From: Argopecten irradians
Taxonomy: Eukaryota > Mollusca > Bivalvia > Pectinida > Pectinidae
Assembly: GCF_041381155.1 (NCBI RefSeq)
Contig: NC_091145.1
Location: forward strand, 37,959,882-38,023,881
Length of the DNA stretch: 64,000 bases
Direction: 5' to 3'
Part shown: one piece after another, positions 13,271-23,921 of the stretch
Layout of the letters: every line of letters starts with the position of its first letter
Numbering within the stretch: position 1 is the stretch's first letter
Program-made: the position numbers and the translations under genes
The notes under the pieces: generated by a model
The model's input: only the letters and a program-made list of their open reading frames with translations
Databases searched by the model: none
What the model was told of the DNA's origin: nothing

Positions 13271-13417
13271 TTAATAACCAGGGGCGTAGCTTGCTCTATA
13301 AAAAAAGCCCGGGCTTGCACATAAAAAATCCTAGTATGAGTTATTCATTGTCTTGTAAAGTTAAAACATTTATGTCGATCCGTCAAAGTCTTGAATGTAA
13401 ATTAAAATCAAAGTTAA

Positions 13418-14877
13418 CCCTTTAAGCGCTATATACTCTTACTATACAAGGGGCCTCACTGTTGAATTAATTTGAAGAAATACAGAAATTATGAATACCT
13501 TTATTTAATGTTCAATAATATTTTTTCCATGCCATTTTCAACAATAGACATATACACAAATTTTGTTCAGTAGATGTTAAGGTTTACATAGATGGTAAAT
13601 TTGTCTCTAAAAATTTGTCAGGTAAGGATTTACAGGTAAAAATTACAGGTAAATAAATACATTTTCTTCAAAATTCCATAAAGTAGGAGTATTTATAATG
13701 TAAATCACCTAACTATCATTCTTTATTCCTGTTCTTCAGCAAGGAATAGAATTAATTAGTGTTGGTGATTAATTGATTCATATTTCAGGGTGTGAACAGG
13801 TAAATCATAGCTCTAGTTGACAGGTAAACATTGTCGTTGAATTATGAAATAAAACTAAGTATGTTGTAAATTCTGACTTTGTGATTATTATTTCACACAT
13901 TTCTTGTGAGTTTACCTGTTCTGAAGGACTAATTCAGGAGGTAGATATTTCATCAGAGTCCTTGTCATTAGCAGGTAATAATACCTGGCGATAATATACA
14001 AAGGTATGAAGGTGTCGTTGTCACACAGGTGTAAGTTTGAGAGAATATTTTGGAAACGATCTTTAGACATTTTATCTCCGAAAAATGGAGTAAAAATAAC
14101 GTTCTCAGTTGCCCAGTAAGTATCGGTTTTATGGACAATCCCATCGCTATAACAAGACCAAAAAATACTTTCATCTCCTCGAGTGACACCTGTTTCCACT
14201 CGAAGATACGCTAGTGATTTCCTTGACGACCTTGATATTTTGCGGTCGGCATATAAATCTGTTGGACAACAATATTTAAAAAATCGTCATTTAGAAATAA
14301 GTGGAAAAATCTATAGGTTCCTGATTTTCCATATTAATAATAAGTTTTGATTCCCTTGTAAACGGGACACAAAAAGGTGGCCCCGATGATTTCATCCAAC
14401 CCTCCGCTTTGTCCGAGTTGTCTTCGTCGTCATTCTCGGGCGAGAAATCATCCATATCAATGTGAGCAATTACTGCTCCATTCCTAACAATATACTCGGG
14501 CCCAAAACCTTTGAATTCAGTTTAACTGTCACTATTTTCATTGAAGATATTTTCAATATTATCGTCTTCGTCACTGTCCCAGTCTGAGTCAAAAGCGGCC
14601 GCCATGATGGAATTTACGAATTGTTTACGTTTGCTGTCGGGGCCTGTTCAACATAGCATATCATAGTACTCCCGCCGAGAGTATCAGTACATACACGCTG
14701 TTATGCTAGTTTGGGGCCTAAACAACCAATCAGAATCATTTTTATTTATAAACACGTGGATGGGAAATACCTAAGAGCCGTGTGAAAAAGGTTGTCAACA
14801 GAACGACATTTGCGGTGACCAACATTACGAGACCGATACTAGCGGAACGACATTTGCGGTGACAAGCGCTTAAAGGG
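13418..14877 (-). mobile_element. piggyBac element, 1460 bp, intact ends with TTAA target duplications
   Basis: TTAA at 13414-13417 and 14878-14881 flank perfect 13-bp inverted repeats, CCCTTTAAGCGCT on the left and AGCGCTTAAAGGG on the right. TTAA targets and about 13-bp ends beginning CCC are family hallmarks. The coding strand is minus. The region inside the right end repeats GCGGAACGACATTTGCGGTGAC twice and the left half carries several ACAGGTAAA motifs; both could be subterminal transposase sites, which is inference. The element is shorter than autonomous piggyBacs (usually more than 2 kb), so it is internally deleted. Confidence 0.9.
13912..14605 (-). pseudogene. piggyBac transposase fragment, N-terminal part, disrupted
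   Basis: Reading minus from ATG at 14605, the first 27 residues are strongly acidic (DSDWDSDEDDN), as is usual at piggyBac transposase N-termini, then a TAA stops it at 14522-14524. Further on, in shifted frames, 14199-13912 encodes the start of the DDE_Tnp_1_7 domain: the YWATENV region followed by MSKDRFQNILSNLHLCDND, the typical M-S-x-x-R-F ... L-H-x-x-D-N block. The rest of the catalytic DDD domain is absent. It is inactive as a protein source. Confidence 0.85.
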
Positions 14878-15062
14878 TTAAAATAACCTTAACGTAGATG
14901 ATTTATCTAAAATTAATAATACTGAAATATACGTTATGCGTTAAAATGAATCTTCTAAGACACAAGATGGCTTTTTCAAGCTTAAATCGAAAGACACGCA
15001 AAGTCAAAATATCGAAAATGACACCTCGCAAATTATAGTGACACAAAGTAGATTCTACTTAG

Positions 15063-15180
15063 ATAGTCCGCTCAAACCTGCTTATATATTATTAGGCTTT
15101 TTATTTATTTTTTGCCAAATATAAAGTCTATATATTAGGTAAAAAAACAAACTTATAATATAGGCAGGCTTAGCGGACTA
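15063..15180. mobile_element. 118-bp palindromic MITE with a 12-bp flanking duplication
   Basis: TAGTCCGCTCAAACCTGC at the left matches in reverse GCAGGCTTAGCGGACTA at the right. The flanks GATTCTACTTAG (15051-15062 and 15181-15192) are identical. Related inverted ends occur at 34562-34962 and around 37742-37852, so this is a small family. Confidence 0.75.
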
Positions 15181-15724
15181 GATTCTACTTAGTCAAGGCC
15201 ACCTTATCTAGATATTATGGGATTATTGTTCAAAAATCCCAACCCAGAGTAAATGCACAATCTACTGACACAGAAATAAAACTTCCCGTCAAGATAGACT
15301 TTAAGAAGGCAAAATACTGTATTTTTCTATCAGTGCGACTTTTATGCCTTATAATATGAGGCGCTGTTTTCATATTCATTCATTTTTTTTCCACATATAT
15401 GTATAATTTGATTTTTTCACTTAAAAAAAAATCGATAACATAAGAAAGTTCCGTCAATCTATCCTCAAATCCCATTAGAGTCACTCAAGATACATGCAGG
15501 ACTTATCATGAGATTTTCATACACTTTTTAGTACTAAACATTAACGCATAATTATCAGGTACAGGTAGAAAACAGTCCTATACATTTGATTTTAATAAAT
15601 ATAGTTTAGCAATACCAAGCATTATCAAATATCATTTTCTGGGCTAAACAATTCCTTAAAACCATTTTCCGTCGGGGGGGCTTCGCCCCCCTGAACCCCC
15701 TAACCAGGGCGCTGCCCTGGACCT

Positions 15725-15823
15725 ACATACACCTCATTTTAGACCATGAGAAACAAATGACACGCGTGTCATTTTTGAAAATACAACATTTAGTTTTTGT
15801 CACCTTTCAAAACTATGGTAATG
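15725..15823. repeat. 99-bp direct repeat, right copy
   Basis: Base-for-base the same as 13172-13270. See the left copy for context. Confidence 0.95.
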
Positions 15824-15899
15824 ATAACAACTTTTAAATGGGATTGTTATAGCGTGGACAGCGATATATCAAGGCCTTCGAATAAAATGGTTACTTTAA

Positions 15900-16298
15900 A
15901 GGCCCACTACCTTTCCGAAACGGTTTTTGATTTTTAAAATGGGAATGTAAAACGAGATTTATAATTTTGTCGAGTGGCAAAAGTTATTAACTTAACGTTA
16001 ATACTACACTTATTATCACCTCCTAAACAATTTAATTAAAATAAATAAAATGTTAATTTTCATAACGAGGGTCGTCTTATGATTTCCCCCGGCGTCCTAA
16101 ATACCGCACGGTAGTTGACTATCACTGAGGCAGGCGGTAAAACAGCGAAATGACTCTCCATTTTCATCATATATTACGCAGGAAATCTTGCATATGTTTG
16201 GTGTTGTAACCTCATCTTAGGCCATCGGTATATATTTTCTGAGGTAATTAATGTTTTTAAGTAATCTTTATATTTTGCTCCGGAAAGGTAGTGGGCCT
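15900..16298. mobile_element. 399-bp MITE with TTAA target duplications (AGGCCC ends)
   Basis: TTAA at 15896-15899 and 16299-16302 flanks inverted ends AGGCCCACTACCTTTCCG and CGGAAAGGTAGTGGGCCT. There is no coding capacity. The TTAA target points to mobilisation by a piggyBac-type transposase, though the ends do not match the piggyBac copy at 13418. Confidence 0.85.
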
Positions 16299-16492
16299 TT
16301 AACTACGACTCTGTACTTTACATTCATGAATATTTTTATATACGATCCTCATTCGCTCTTTTTGGCTGTTACTTATTTATTATTTTACGCATTTAGTTCG
16401 CAACACCTTCGCAATCCTGAAAATTAACTTTACACAGTATGTGAACAGATCACTGTGGAAAATTTGCATATATATAGATTCTACGTATTTTG

Positions 16493-16560
16493 AAGGCCCA
16501 CTACCTTTCCGGAGCAAAATATACTTAAAAACATTAATTACCTCAGAAAATATATACGGA
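16493..16560. mobile_element. Truncated second copy of the AGGCCC MITE
   Basis: AGGCCCACTACCTTTCCGGAG followed by AAAACATTAATTACCTCAG equals, in inverse orientation, the right end of the MITE at 15900-16298. Only about 70 bp remain and there is no partner end. Confidence 0.75.
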
Positions 16561-16990
16561 AGATTTAGAAGATATGTCTTAAATTTTCGATAAAAAATAT
16601 GACAGCTCACGAAGTGAGGGACCCGCTTCAGAAAGTATAAGACGGTAACCGTCGGACCCGCAAGCTACATCAAAGGCTGCGCCGGTGTATATCAGAGGAA
16701 ATCAGTCATCACTCAACGTCACGGTCAGTGCACAAACACAAAAGCTCCTATGTTGTACTTCCCCAAAACCCAGTGTGACTTATCCTTCTCATATACGTCC
16801 TTGTTTTAGGTTTTGATGCAAAATCAACCGAAGCTACCGAAATCACAATGTATTATGTGTAATGCCCGCTGTCGTTCAGGTTAGGTGCAAAATGTGCCTT
16901 TGGGCATTTAGTATTTCAACTACAAGCGTTAAAAGGACAAAGATTTTGATTCTTCGGAAAATATCGGATTTTTTCCATCCAGTTTTCCTA
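16561..16990. other. Upstream region of the PIERCE-like gene
   Basis: A mildly GC-richer stretch than its surroundings, with no ORF. It precedes the X-box cluster and probably contains the 5' flank of the promoter. No TATA box is evident. Confidence 0.35.
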
Positions 16991-16991
16991 A

Positions 16992-17020
16992 CAGGAAGTG
17001 ACGTCAGCCATAGCAACAAA
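16992..17020 (+). promoter_or_regulatory. Promoter cluster: ETS-like, CRE and RFX X-box-like sites
   Basis: CAGGAAGTGACGTCA combines an ETS-type GGAAGTG and a full CRE (TGACGTCA, 16999-17006). It runs straight into GCCATAGCAAC (17007-17017), whose reverse GTTGCTATGGC fits most of the RFX X-box. The cluster is about 75 bp before the ATG at 17090. RFX factors are established regulators of ciliary genes, which fits the encoded product. Function is inferred. Confidence 0.5.
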
Positions 17021-17089
17021 ACTTGGTAACGCATATTTGTGTCTGGTGTAGACTTTTACAAGCTGTTGTTCCATCCACAACGTAAAGAA

Positions 17090-20000
17090 ATGGCTTGTAA
17101 CGAGCAACAGGTAACTGAGGTAAATATTATAAGCACAATTATGTTTCTATGAAACCGGATGCTCCATTTTTTCTTTGTGATTCGTTGTTAGCGATTCCAA
17201 AACACTGTTATTTTTTGTATATTGAATTTAATTTCCTACAAAATATCAATATGCCAATCAGTTACCGAGCGCATGATCTTATTTTTTAGATAAAATTTAC
17301 GGAATATCCTTATAGGGCTAATGTATGCATTATTATGATGAAATATGGGCTGTATGTCTATGTAGTTTCATCACTTGAACAATAATTGGTGTTTAATCAT
17401 GTATATATATGTCTAATTAACACAAAAATATGATATAAAATAATTCATTTTGCCTTTGTTGCATGCGCAAGGGGATATTTATGTTTATTCATACTATAGA
17501 TTATTGACAAAACGTCAAACTCCTGTGATCACTGATCAAATGGTCAATAATCAGAAAATGATAATTATAGGGCGTGCATTGTACACATTCGACTATATAT
17601 AATTTGTTTTTAAAACAATAAAACTGAGACTTATTAAATGTATTTTTTGCTGCCAGGCTGTTGAAACCAAAATGGGACCAGGTGGTGTACCAGAAGGCTC
17701 AAAGACCAGTGAATTTTACAGAACGGAAAATATCCCTACACGCTTCGATAACCCAGGTTTGTCTTTGATATCTTAGAAAATAAGGGACAGCAAATATCAT
17801 TATACACCTGCTATGGAAAGAAATTCCTAAAATTTGCTGATTTACCAGAATAGTCATCTGTGACCAGATAGCTAAATTGGTAGAGCATCAAACACGGCCA
17901 AGTGTTTGAGGTTTCTGCTTCAAATCCCGGCCAGGTCATTACATTTTCTCATCACCTATTACAGAATACTATTTGTAATCAACTCAATACACGCATTGTG
18001 ATTGACATGAGGGTCTCTAATATCTTAAATTGAAGGCTTTGATAAAAATGTTAGTAGTGTAGACTGTAGTGGAATACGCCAATTCCGGGATACAACATTC
18101 AGTCAGTTTAGTCATGTGACTTTCATCACCACGTGACTTAATTAAGGGCACATTTGAAACAAAATGGCGGCATATGTAATGATTGAACACGGGTGGAAAA
18201 TTACATATCATAATAGAGTAATTAACATTAATTATCGGAACATATTGTATTAAATTTAATCTAAATATGCATGAAAATTGAATTTAGACACTTCATAAAG
18301 TAATGACATGTAAATTACGGCATCAAATGGAGCTGTCGCCTAGCAGTTGGAAATCAGCGGTATCTGACGTCTCACTCACAAATATTTCATAACTTACCTT
18401 GGTGCATTTTCCCAAAAATCGATAACAAATAAGAAACACAAAACATAATAGTTTATCTTAGTTCCGTTATCGAGCAAGTATTACCGACTATGACCTTTAC
18501 CCGGACATTGGTATTCTCTGCCTATAAGTGTCACCGCCATGACGGAAAAATGTGCCCTAAATTTTTCGCGGTCACATGACCAAATCAACGTTTTCTACCT
18601 CCCACCCAGAAGAGTTCCTTGTATCCCGGAATCTGCGTATTGGATAAGGTTGATCGTTATTGACCACGTAGCTTAATCAGAAGAGCGCCTGGCTTATGTT
18701 AGAAGATCCTGGGTTTGAATCGGGTCTGGTCTCTACATTTTCTTCTCTCCTATTTCAATGGTATTTTACAAAAATGCATGCAGTTGATGAACACATGATA
18801 GACAAGGTTCAATTATACCCCACTAAACATTTCATTTTGTGGTAGTAAATACAAAAAATGTACTGTTATTGTATCGAGTGAGACAAACATGCCAATTAAA
18901 TAATGATGTGGGACCAGTTTTGTATGCACGATAAAAACCTCTTAAACCACATTTGTGATAAGGCCCTTATCATAAAGGTGATGTGGCAGTTTAGTGGTAG
19001 TGGCATTTCAGCTGCATTCAAGAAGACAATAATTAATATATTCTCATATTCATCATTGTCCCCATAACCTTAAACCTTAAGTTATGCATTTTAAAGAAGT
19101 GCCAAGCCCTTTAATGGATTACTGCTCCAATATATGTTCTGTGCATGTGCTGATGAAGCTGACGATTATCGATGAGGTATATAGGCAATTACCGTATGAA
19201 TACTTTTATTTTTTTTTTATTTTGGAAATTGTGAAAAAGGACCTACCGAAATTCCTTGAAGTGATTATCTCCTTTTTTATTCAGACTGGTTCCAAGGCTA
19301 CGGAGGTAAACAACAGCACCCTATGTACAGGACGACATCAGCTTTATACGGAGCCAAGCCACCATCTGTTCACACCATGACCACGTCATTCTACTGTAGA
19401 TCACAGAAATTCTCAGAGGTAATGAATTAAGAGTACTAATATTTATCTTTGTATAATGAAGGCGATATCCATTGCCTTTAATCACAAGATATGACAAGCA
19501 GAAATATTACAGATAATAGTGTTACAGTTCATCAACACTGTCCTGCTAGCGTAATGAATATCACCATTGTTGCAGTAAATTATTCCATACCAGGGTCCAG
19601 TTTCATGAATAATCCTTAACATTAAGGAATTTCTTAACTTCAAATTCTCCATAGGAAAGCATTACAGAAGTTAAGGAAAAATCATAAGTTAAGGAGCCTT
19701 CCTTGAAACCATAATGCTTTCCTAAATTCCTATGGAGAATTTTAGTTAAGAGATTCCTTAAATTTAAGGAGTGTTCATGAAAATGGGCCCAGTACATACT
19801 ACATGTATTTAAAATCACAATGTTTGTTGTTTACATAAAAAACACATGATCACAGATTATATTGTTATACTTTTAATATCATGTAATTTCTATTCACCAC
19901 CATCAGATAGTTTGATATTGATGAATTCTAAAAATTTTGACCGATTACCAGGCATATTATTTCTTTTGATTGATTACTCGAGCTCTTTTTTTTCTTCTTC

Positions 20001-20175
20001 TTTTTAATTAGCAAATTTAATATTTAAAACTGATTCTCAGTGGCATACCTTTGTTGCCGCTTTGTTAGCAGTATCTATACCGCTGTCTTCATATCTTTGT
20101 TTTTAGCACCTTGGAAAATGTGGAATGTACAGGAATCATTCTCTGAACACAGACCTTGACAACAGCCGTGTATAA
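17090..20175 (+). CDS. PIERCE1/2: PIERCE1/2-type microtubule inner protein (cilia and flagella)
   Basis: Four exons: 17090-17119 (alternative donor after 17110), 17657-17756, 19285-19418 and 20107-20175, ending TAA. They encode about 110 residues. The order of motifs is SEFYRTENIPTRFDNP, then WFQGYGG, PMYRTTSALYGAKPPSVHTM, FYCRSQKFSEHLGKCGMYRN and SLNTDLDNSRV. These match the small PIERCE family (C9orf116/C15orf65), whose members bind inside the doublet microtubule wall and help tether outer dynein arms. It lacks the extra C-terminal tail I recall for PIERCE1, so it may be closer to PIERCE2. The start is the first ATG after the promoter cluster. The 1.5-kb third intron-exon interval carries SINE and MITE insertions. 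AATAAA lies at 20474. Confidence 0.87.
17862..17990 (+). mobile_element. tRNA-derived SINE fragment, copy 1
   Basis: TAGCTAAATTGGTAGAGCATC fits a pol III A box and GCTTCAAATCCCGG a degenerate B box, spaced as in a tRNA. A related tail (GGTCATTACATTTTCTCATC) follows. The same arrangement recurs at 18661-18770. Stems are too poor for a functional tRNA. Confidence 0.6.
18071..18643. mobile_element. 573-bp non-autonomous element with inverted ends
   Basis: The left end GGAATACGCCAATTCCGGG plus ATACAA pairs with the right end TTGTATCCCGGAATCTGCG plus TATTGG. No transposase is present. The target duplication is unclear. It sits between two SINE copies in a PIERCE-like intron. Confidence 0.65.
18661..18770 (+). 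mobile_element. tRNA-derived SINE fragment, copy 2
   Basis: TAGCTTAATCAGAAGAGCGCC (A-box-like) and GGGTTTGAATCGGG (B-box-like) lie in order, followed by GGTCTCTACATTTTCTTCTC, like the tail of copy 1. Confidence 0.6.
19593..19790. mobile_element. 198-bp foldback MITE
   Basis: GGGTCCAGTTTCATGAATAA at the left and TTCATGAAAATGGGCCC at the right are inverted copies. The pairing continues through CTTAACTTCAAATTCTCCAT versus ATGGAGAATTTTAGTTAAG. The whole unit can fold into one long imperfect hairpin inside a PIERCE-like intron. Confidence 0.8.
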
Positions 20176-20818
20176 CTCAGGTCACACTCTAGGACATCAC
20201 AGAGATTTTATAAAATTATTATACACAAGGATACTGTGGATGGACACTGAAAAAATCATGAACATCAGAATCTTAGGAAAAAAGCATTTGAAAATCCAGA
20301 AGAAAAAAAGGCTAAATCTGGACTAAAATTGCAGAGTACACCTGTATTGTTATAAATAGCACCAGTGTGTTTTTGTTGTGTTAATGGTTACCGTAAGGGA
20401 GGTGTGAGAAAGGATGGTGGCTGGAATTCTATATCACTGGTATAAAGCTGTTGGTAAAAACATAGGAAAGCTTAATAAATACTTTATTTTGCTAACGTTG
20501 CTAAAATGTAAATACAAATGGAAGATTTATTATCATACAAAATCGATCAATTAGCAACGAAACTTCAGTTTTTAATCAGAAATTTAGAATTTTGTTTAGA
20601 ATGAAAGAAATTAAAAATAAATTATTATAATAGACTCTTGTCATTAACATTTATTGTTTGTACATATACATTTACAGTTTTGTTACCTTTAATCATGCCT
20701 TTATCATGCAAGTTCTTAATAAATGTACGTACATGTAAATATCTTCTGATTATGATCTTTGTCATATCATCTACATTTTCAGCCAAGACTGATTTAGTCA
20801 GTATCTGGTATGTTTGTA
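20176..20818 (+). other. 3' UTR of the PIERCE-like gene and flank
   Basis: AATAAA at 20474-20479 is followed within 20 bases by a T-rich stretch (TTTATTTTGC), a plausible cleavage site near 20495. The remainder is AT-rich and without features. Confidence 0.5.
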
Positions 20819-20998
20819 ATCCTGGGGCTGGGTTGTCATGTGGTTCAGATGTCCTGACATAATACCACAAGCCCTCCACCTCTGGGGCGCGAGTTCAAAG
20901 TCCATGTGGGGCAGTTGCCAGGTACTGACTGCTGAAGTGCTGGTTGATGGTTTTTCTCCGGGTAATCCGGTTTTCCTCAATAATCAAATCTAGCATGT
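20819..20998 (+). mobile_element. tRNA-derived SINE with a TTTTTCTCCGGGTAATCCGG core
   Basis: The B-box-like GCGAGTTCAAAGTCC is followed by GTGGGGCAGTTGCCAGG and then the conserved-looking TTTTTCTCCGGGTAATCCGG. This order is characteristic of a SINE that I recall as widespread in molluscs. The head matches only loosely, so this copy is old. Confidence 0.65.
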
Positions 20999-21688
20999 CC
21001 TTACAAAATCAATCTCTGACTGTTAATAGGCGTAAAACTAAACAAACCAAACCTAATGGAATCTTGTGGAGCTGTAGTGGCTAAGTGTTATATTATTACT
21101 GGCCCTCGACCTCTGGGTAAATACAAAACACAAGCGACAAAATGTACTTCTGCTATAACGTGTGTTGGTTTATGCTGAAAGATAAGTAAGTCTTACTCTA
21201 CTGAATTAACCAAGAAAATGTTGGGATCTTCTGCCAGCCATAACAACATATAATTTATGATGCCCATGACTTCAAACACAACATGACTAATAATTATGAT
21301 GCAATAATTCTATCAATATCATTATTACACAAGACGGCCAACCAACATTAGAAAGAATTAGAAACTGAAAAAAATAACTTGTAACAATGCAGCCAAAATA
21401 CTGATGCTAGTAAGATCCAATGTTAACTGGTATATTAGTGACATATATATACATATCATTCACTATATAACCACATCATCTAGGATTTATTTTAGTGAAC
21501 GCTGATAAAATCAGAATGTGGCACGTGAAATGGCTGTGGAGTGTAATGTTATGAGATAAACATTGCTAACGTAGATAACAATATCTACTAGACTAGTGAC
21601 AACCAAAATAATAACTGAATATAATACATGTATGATGTAACTTCCAGACTAAACAATGATAATTGGAAATAACAACTGCCACCTGAAA
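20999..21688. other. Intergenic, no feature seen
   Basis: AT-rich DNA. Near 21650 a 30-base phrase around AATTGGAAATAACAACTGCC is repeated at 22652-22674, on the far side of the following element. Confidence 0.5.
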
Positions 21689-22648
21689 TTTTCTAAAAAT
21701 GCTTATTTGAAAGAAAAAAGGGTCCTCCTGCACATTTTTCGTACTTCATTCTAGAAAATTTTCCGCTGCGCGGCGCATTTCCTAAAACGTTCAAGCACAT
21801 ATTGTCAAACCTTAAATAGTAAAAATTCAATACACAAAAACTAGACTAAAAATGTCCATCAAGGGATTCTATGTACTATTTAGAAAAATGTCTCTTAAAA
21901 GATCAATTTGTTTATATGTCTTAGCGAGACAATTAATTCATTTTTTATGTTACACAACAATGTGCCGATGGTGTGAAGCCGGTATATTCAGATCGAGAAG
22001 GGTTGCATAATGTTATGACGACACAATTATCATTTCTAAATGCAGGTAGCTTTAAATCGAAAAATTACCATGTTAAGAACGCTTTATAATCATTAAACTT
22101 TATCGTAAAACTCATCTCAGCCATTCTAAATCGTAATTTTTTTTCCCGGGGGAGACCCCCGGACCCCCCTAACACCAAATTCTCGCGCCTTTGGGCGCTC
22201 ACAAATTCATCAAAATGCATCGTAAAACTCATCTAAGCCATTCTAAATCGTAATTTTTTTCCCGGGGGAGACCCCCGACCCCCCAAACACCAAAATCTCG
22301 CGCTTTCGGGCGATCTCAAAATCATCAAAATACATAAAACTCATCCCGGGGGTCACCCTCAGACCCCTAACAAAACACAAAAATCTCGCGCCTTCGACGC
22401 TCACACGCTAATTTGGCCAATTTGCGTTTTCGTTAATTTCCTTTTAGCGACCCCACTGTCTATAAATGTGTACAAGGATTAAATTTAGTGATATATGAAA
22501 AATGTACATAAAGCATATATTATATGGTTGGGAGTTGAATTAATCTCCTCTCGTAGGGGGGGGGGGGGGGGTTACAAAATATTGAGACCTTTGCCCCCCC
22601 CCCCCCCCCCCCCCCCCCATGACGTTTCATCTTCCTACGCCACTGACA
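21689..22648 (+). mobile_element. Non-autonomous element ending in G/C homopolymers, copy A
   Basis: The interior (21690-22130) is a diverged inverted copy of 25540-25890. The segment then carries a 118-bp tandem repeat, a run of about 18 G, a short spacer and a run of about 26 C, and ends CTACGCCACTG. The reverse, CAGTGGCGTAG, resembles hAT-type ends. AATTGGAAATAACAACTGCC flanks it on both sides, consistent with duplication at insertion. No transposase is seen. Confidence 0.55.
22095..22415. repeat. 118-bp tandem repeat, 2.7 copies, with GC-rich stem-loops
   Basis: Each unit contains AAACTCATCTCAGCCATTC, then CCCGGGGGAGACCCCCGG, which can form a stem, and then TCTCGCGCCTTTGGGCG. The third unit is shortened. 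Confidence 0.8.
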
Positions 22649-22725
22649 ATGCTAATTGGAAATAACAACTGCCAGCCTAAACAATGATAATTTGATATAT
22701 CTGGAAATAACAACTTGTTGGAAAA

Positions 22726-23796
22726 ATGGATGAGGGCACTCCGACAGATATCTCATTATGGACTTCTCCAAGGCATTTGATAAAGTTAGTCACCCCATTC
22801 TTATTCACGAGTTGAGGCACTATGGTATTAATGACTGTGTCACGACCTGGATTGAAGACTTTTTATAAGAAAGAACACCGACTGTTCTTGTGGAAGGGGG
22901 CAGAAGTCCGACTATGCATGTGAATGTATTGTCTGGGGTCCCCCAAGGCTCGGTCATCGGCCCCATCCTGTTCTTATTCTATATAAACGACATACCAATA
23001 GGCTTGTATATCACAGTTCGACTATTTGCGGATGACACTATCGCCTATCTGGCAGTAACATCTCATAGTGACTCTGCTAAGCTACAGAAAGATCTTGATT
23101 GTTTAGCTGAGTGGGAATCAAACTGGAAAATGTCCTTTCTTCATACTAGATCAATCAGTAGATCAATTAAGTACATACAAATTATATACTCTACATGGTC
23201 AACCACTCCAACATGTAAATGAGGCCAAATATCTGGGCCTACACAAGCCAATTCCAATCGGGCTTTCTTAGAAGAAATTTAAAAATAGGCTCAACATCCA
23301 TGAAATAAAATGCCTAAAAGTGCCTGTAGTACCCGGGACCCCTACATAAAGACTGACATACATTGGATAGAGATGGTCCAACATAGGACAGCCCGCTTCG
23401 TCACCATCTAGACATAGGAACATGTCCAGTGTCAGCTCAATGCTGAGCAGTCTGGGTTGGCCAACCTGGGAAAAGCGACGCAAGGATATGCGCCTTTGCA
23501 CTTTCTTCAAGATAGTGCATGATCAAATCACCATATCCCGGCAAGGACGCACTTGTACATGTAGCTCCTACACGTCTCATCAGGAATACCACGCCCACTC
23601 CTTCCAGGTCCCACCATGTAAAACCCAAGTCAGAAAAAAAAAATCATTCTTCCCACGAACTATATCAGATTGGAACAGGATACCTCCAAACGTTTGTAAA
23701 ATCATCAAACTCGAAGCTTTCAAATCAGCCCTCATAAACCTACCATATTTTCATAATCCGTTTATACTTTTAAATCCGTTTATACTCAATCTATGA
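22726..23796 (+). pseudogene. LINE (non-LTR retrotransposon) reverse transcriptase remnant
   Basis: Broken frames encode RT landmarks in order: DFSKAFDKVSHPILIHEL, then SGVPQGSVIGPILFLFYIND, then FADDT, the catalytic Y/F-A-D-D box (about 23028-23040). The C-terminal domain follows, with GWPTWEKRRKDMRLCTFFKI and SFFPRTISDWNRIPP. Several stops (for example after 22866) and frameshifts make it inactive. The motif set fits the Jockey/CR1 group broadly; a finer clade cannot be given. The 5' half, with the endonuclease, is missing. Confidence 0.88.
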
Positions 23797-23921
23797 TATT
23801 TAGCACAGCACCATATGACATAATCTTCATCCTGTTGAAGGGTTAAAGTTGGTCATTATGAAGTGGAAGTAGACGTAGAAGAACTTAAGATATTCAACTT
23901 GAATAGAATTTTTATGTTATG

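Larger units (their letters stand above)
13271..15724. mobile_element. 2454-bp composite insertion between 99-bp identical repeats
   Basis: The segment opens TTAATAACCAGGGGCGTAGC and closes with two stem-loops, GGGGGGCTTCGCCCCCC and CCAGGGCGCTGCCCTGG, then ACCT. It carries a nested piggyBac copy (13418-14877) and a nested short MITE (15063-15180). CAGGGGCGTAGC resembles ends I associate with hAT-type elements, but no matching right end was found, so the class is uncertain. Very long target duplication and tandem segmental duplication are both possible origins. Confidence 0.6.

Noticed and set aside
17862..17935. Possible functional tRNA gene
   Set aside because: A- and B-box-like motifs are present but acceptor and anticodon stems do not pair well, and a related copy with a shared tail exists, as in a SINE.
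20638..20862. 74-codon ORF with a signal-like N-terminus upstream of the SINE
   Set aside because: It runs into the SINE and has no conserved features; the hydrophobic start reflects T-rich DNA.
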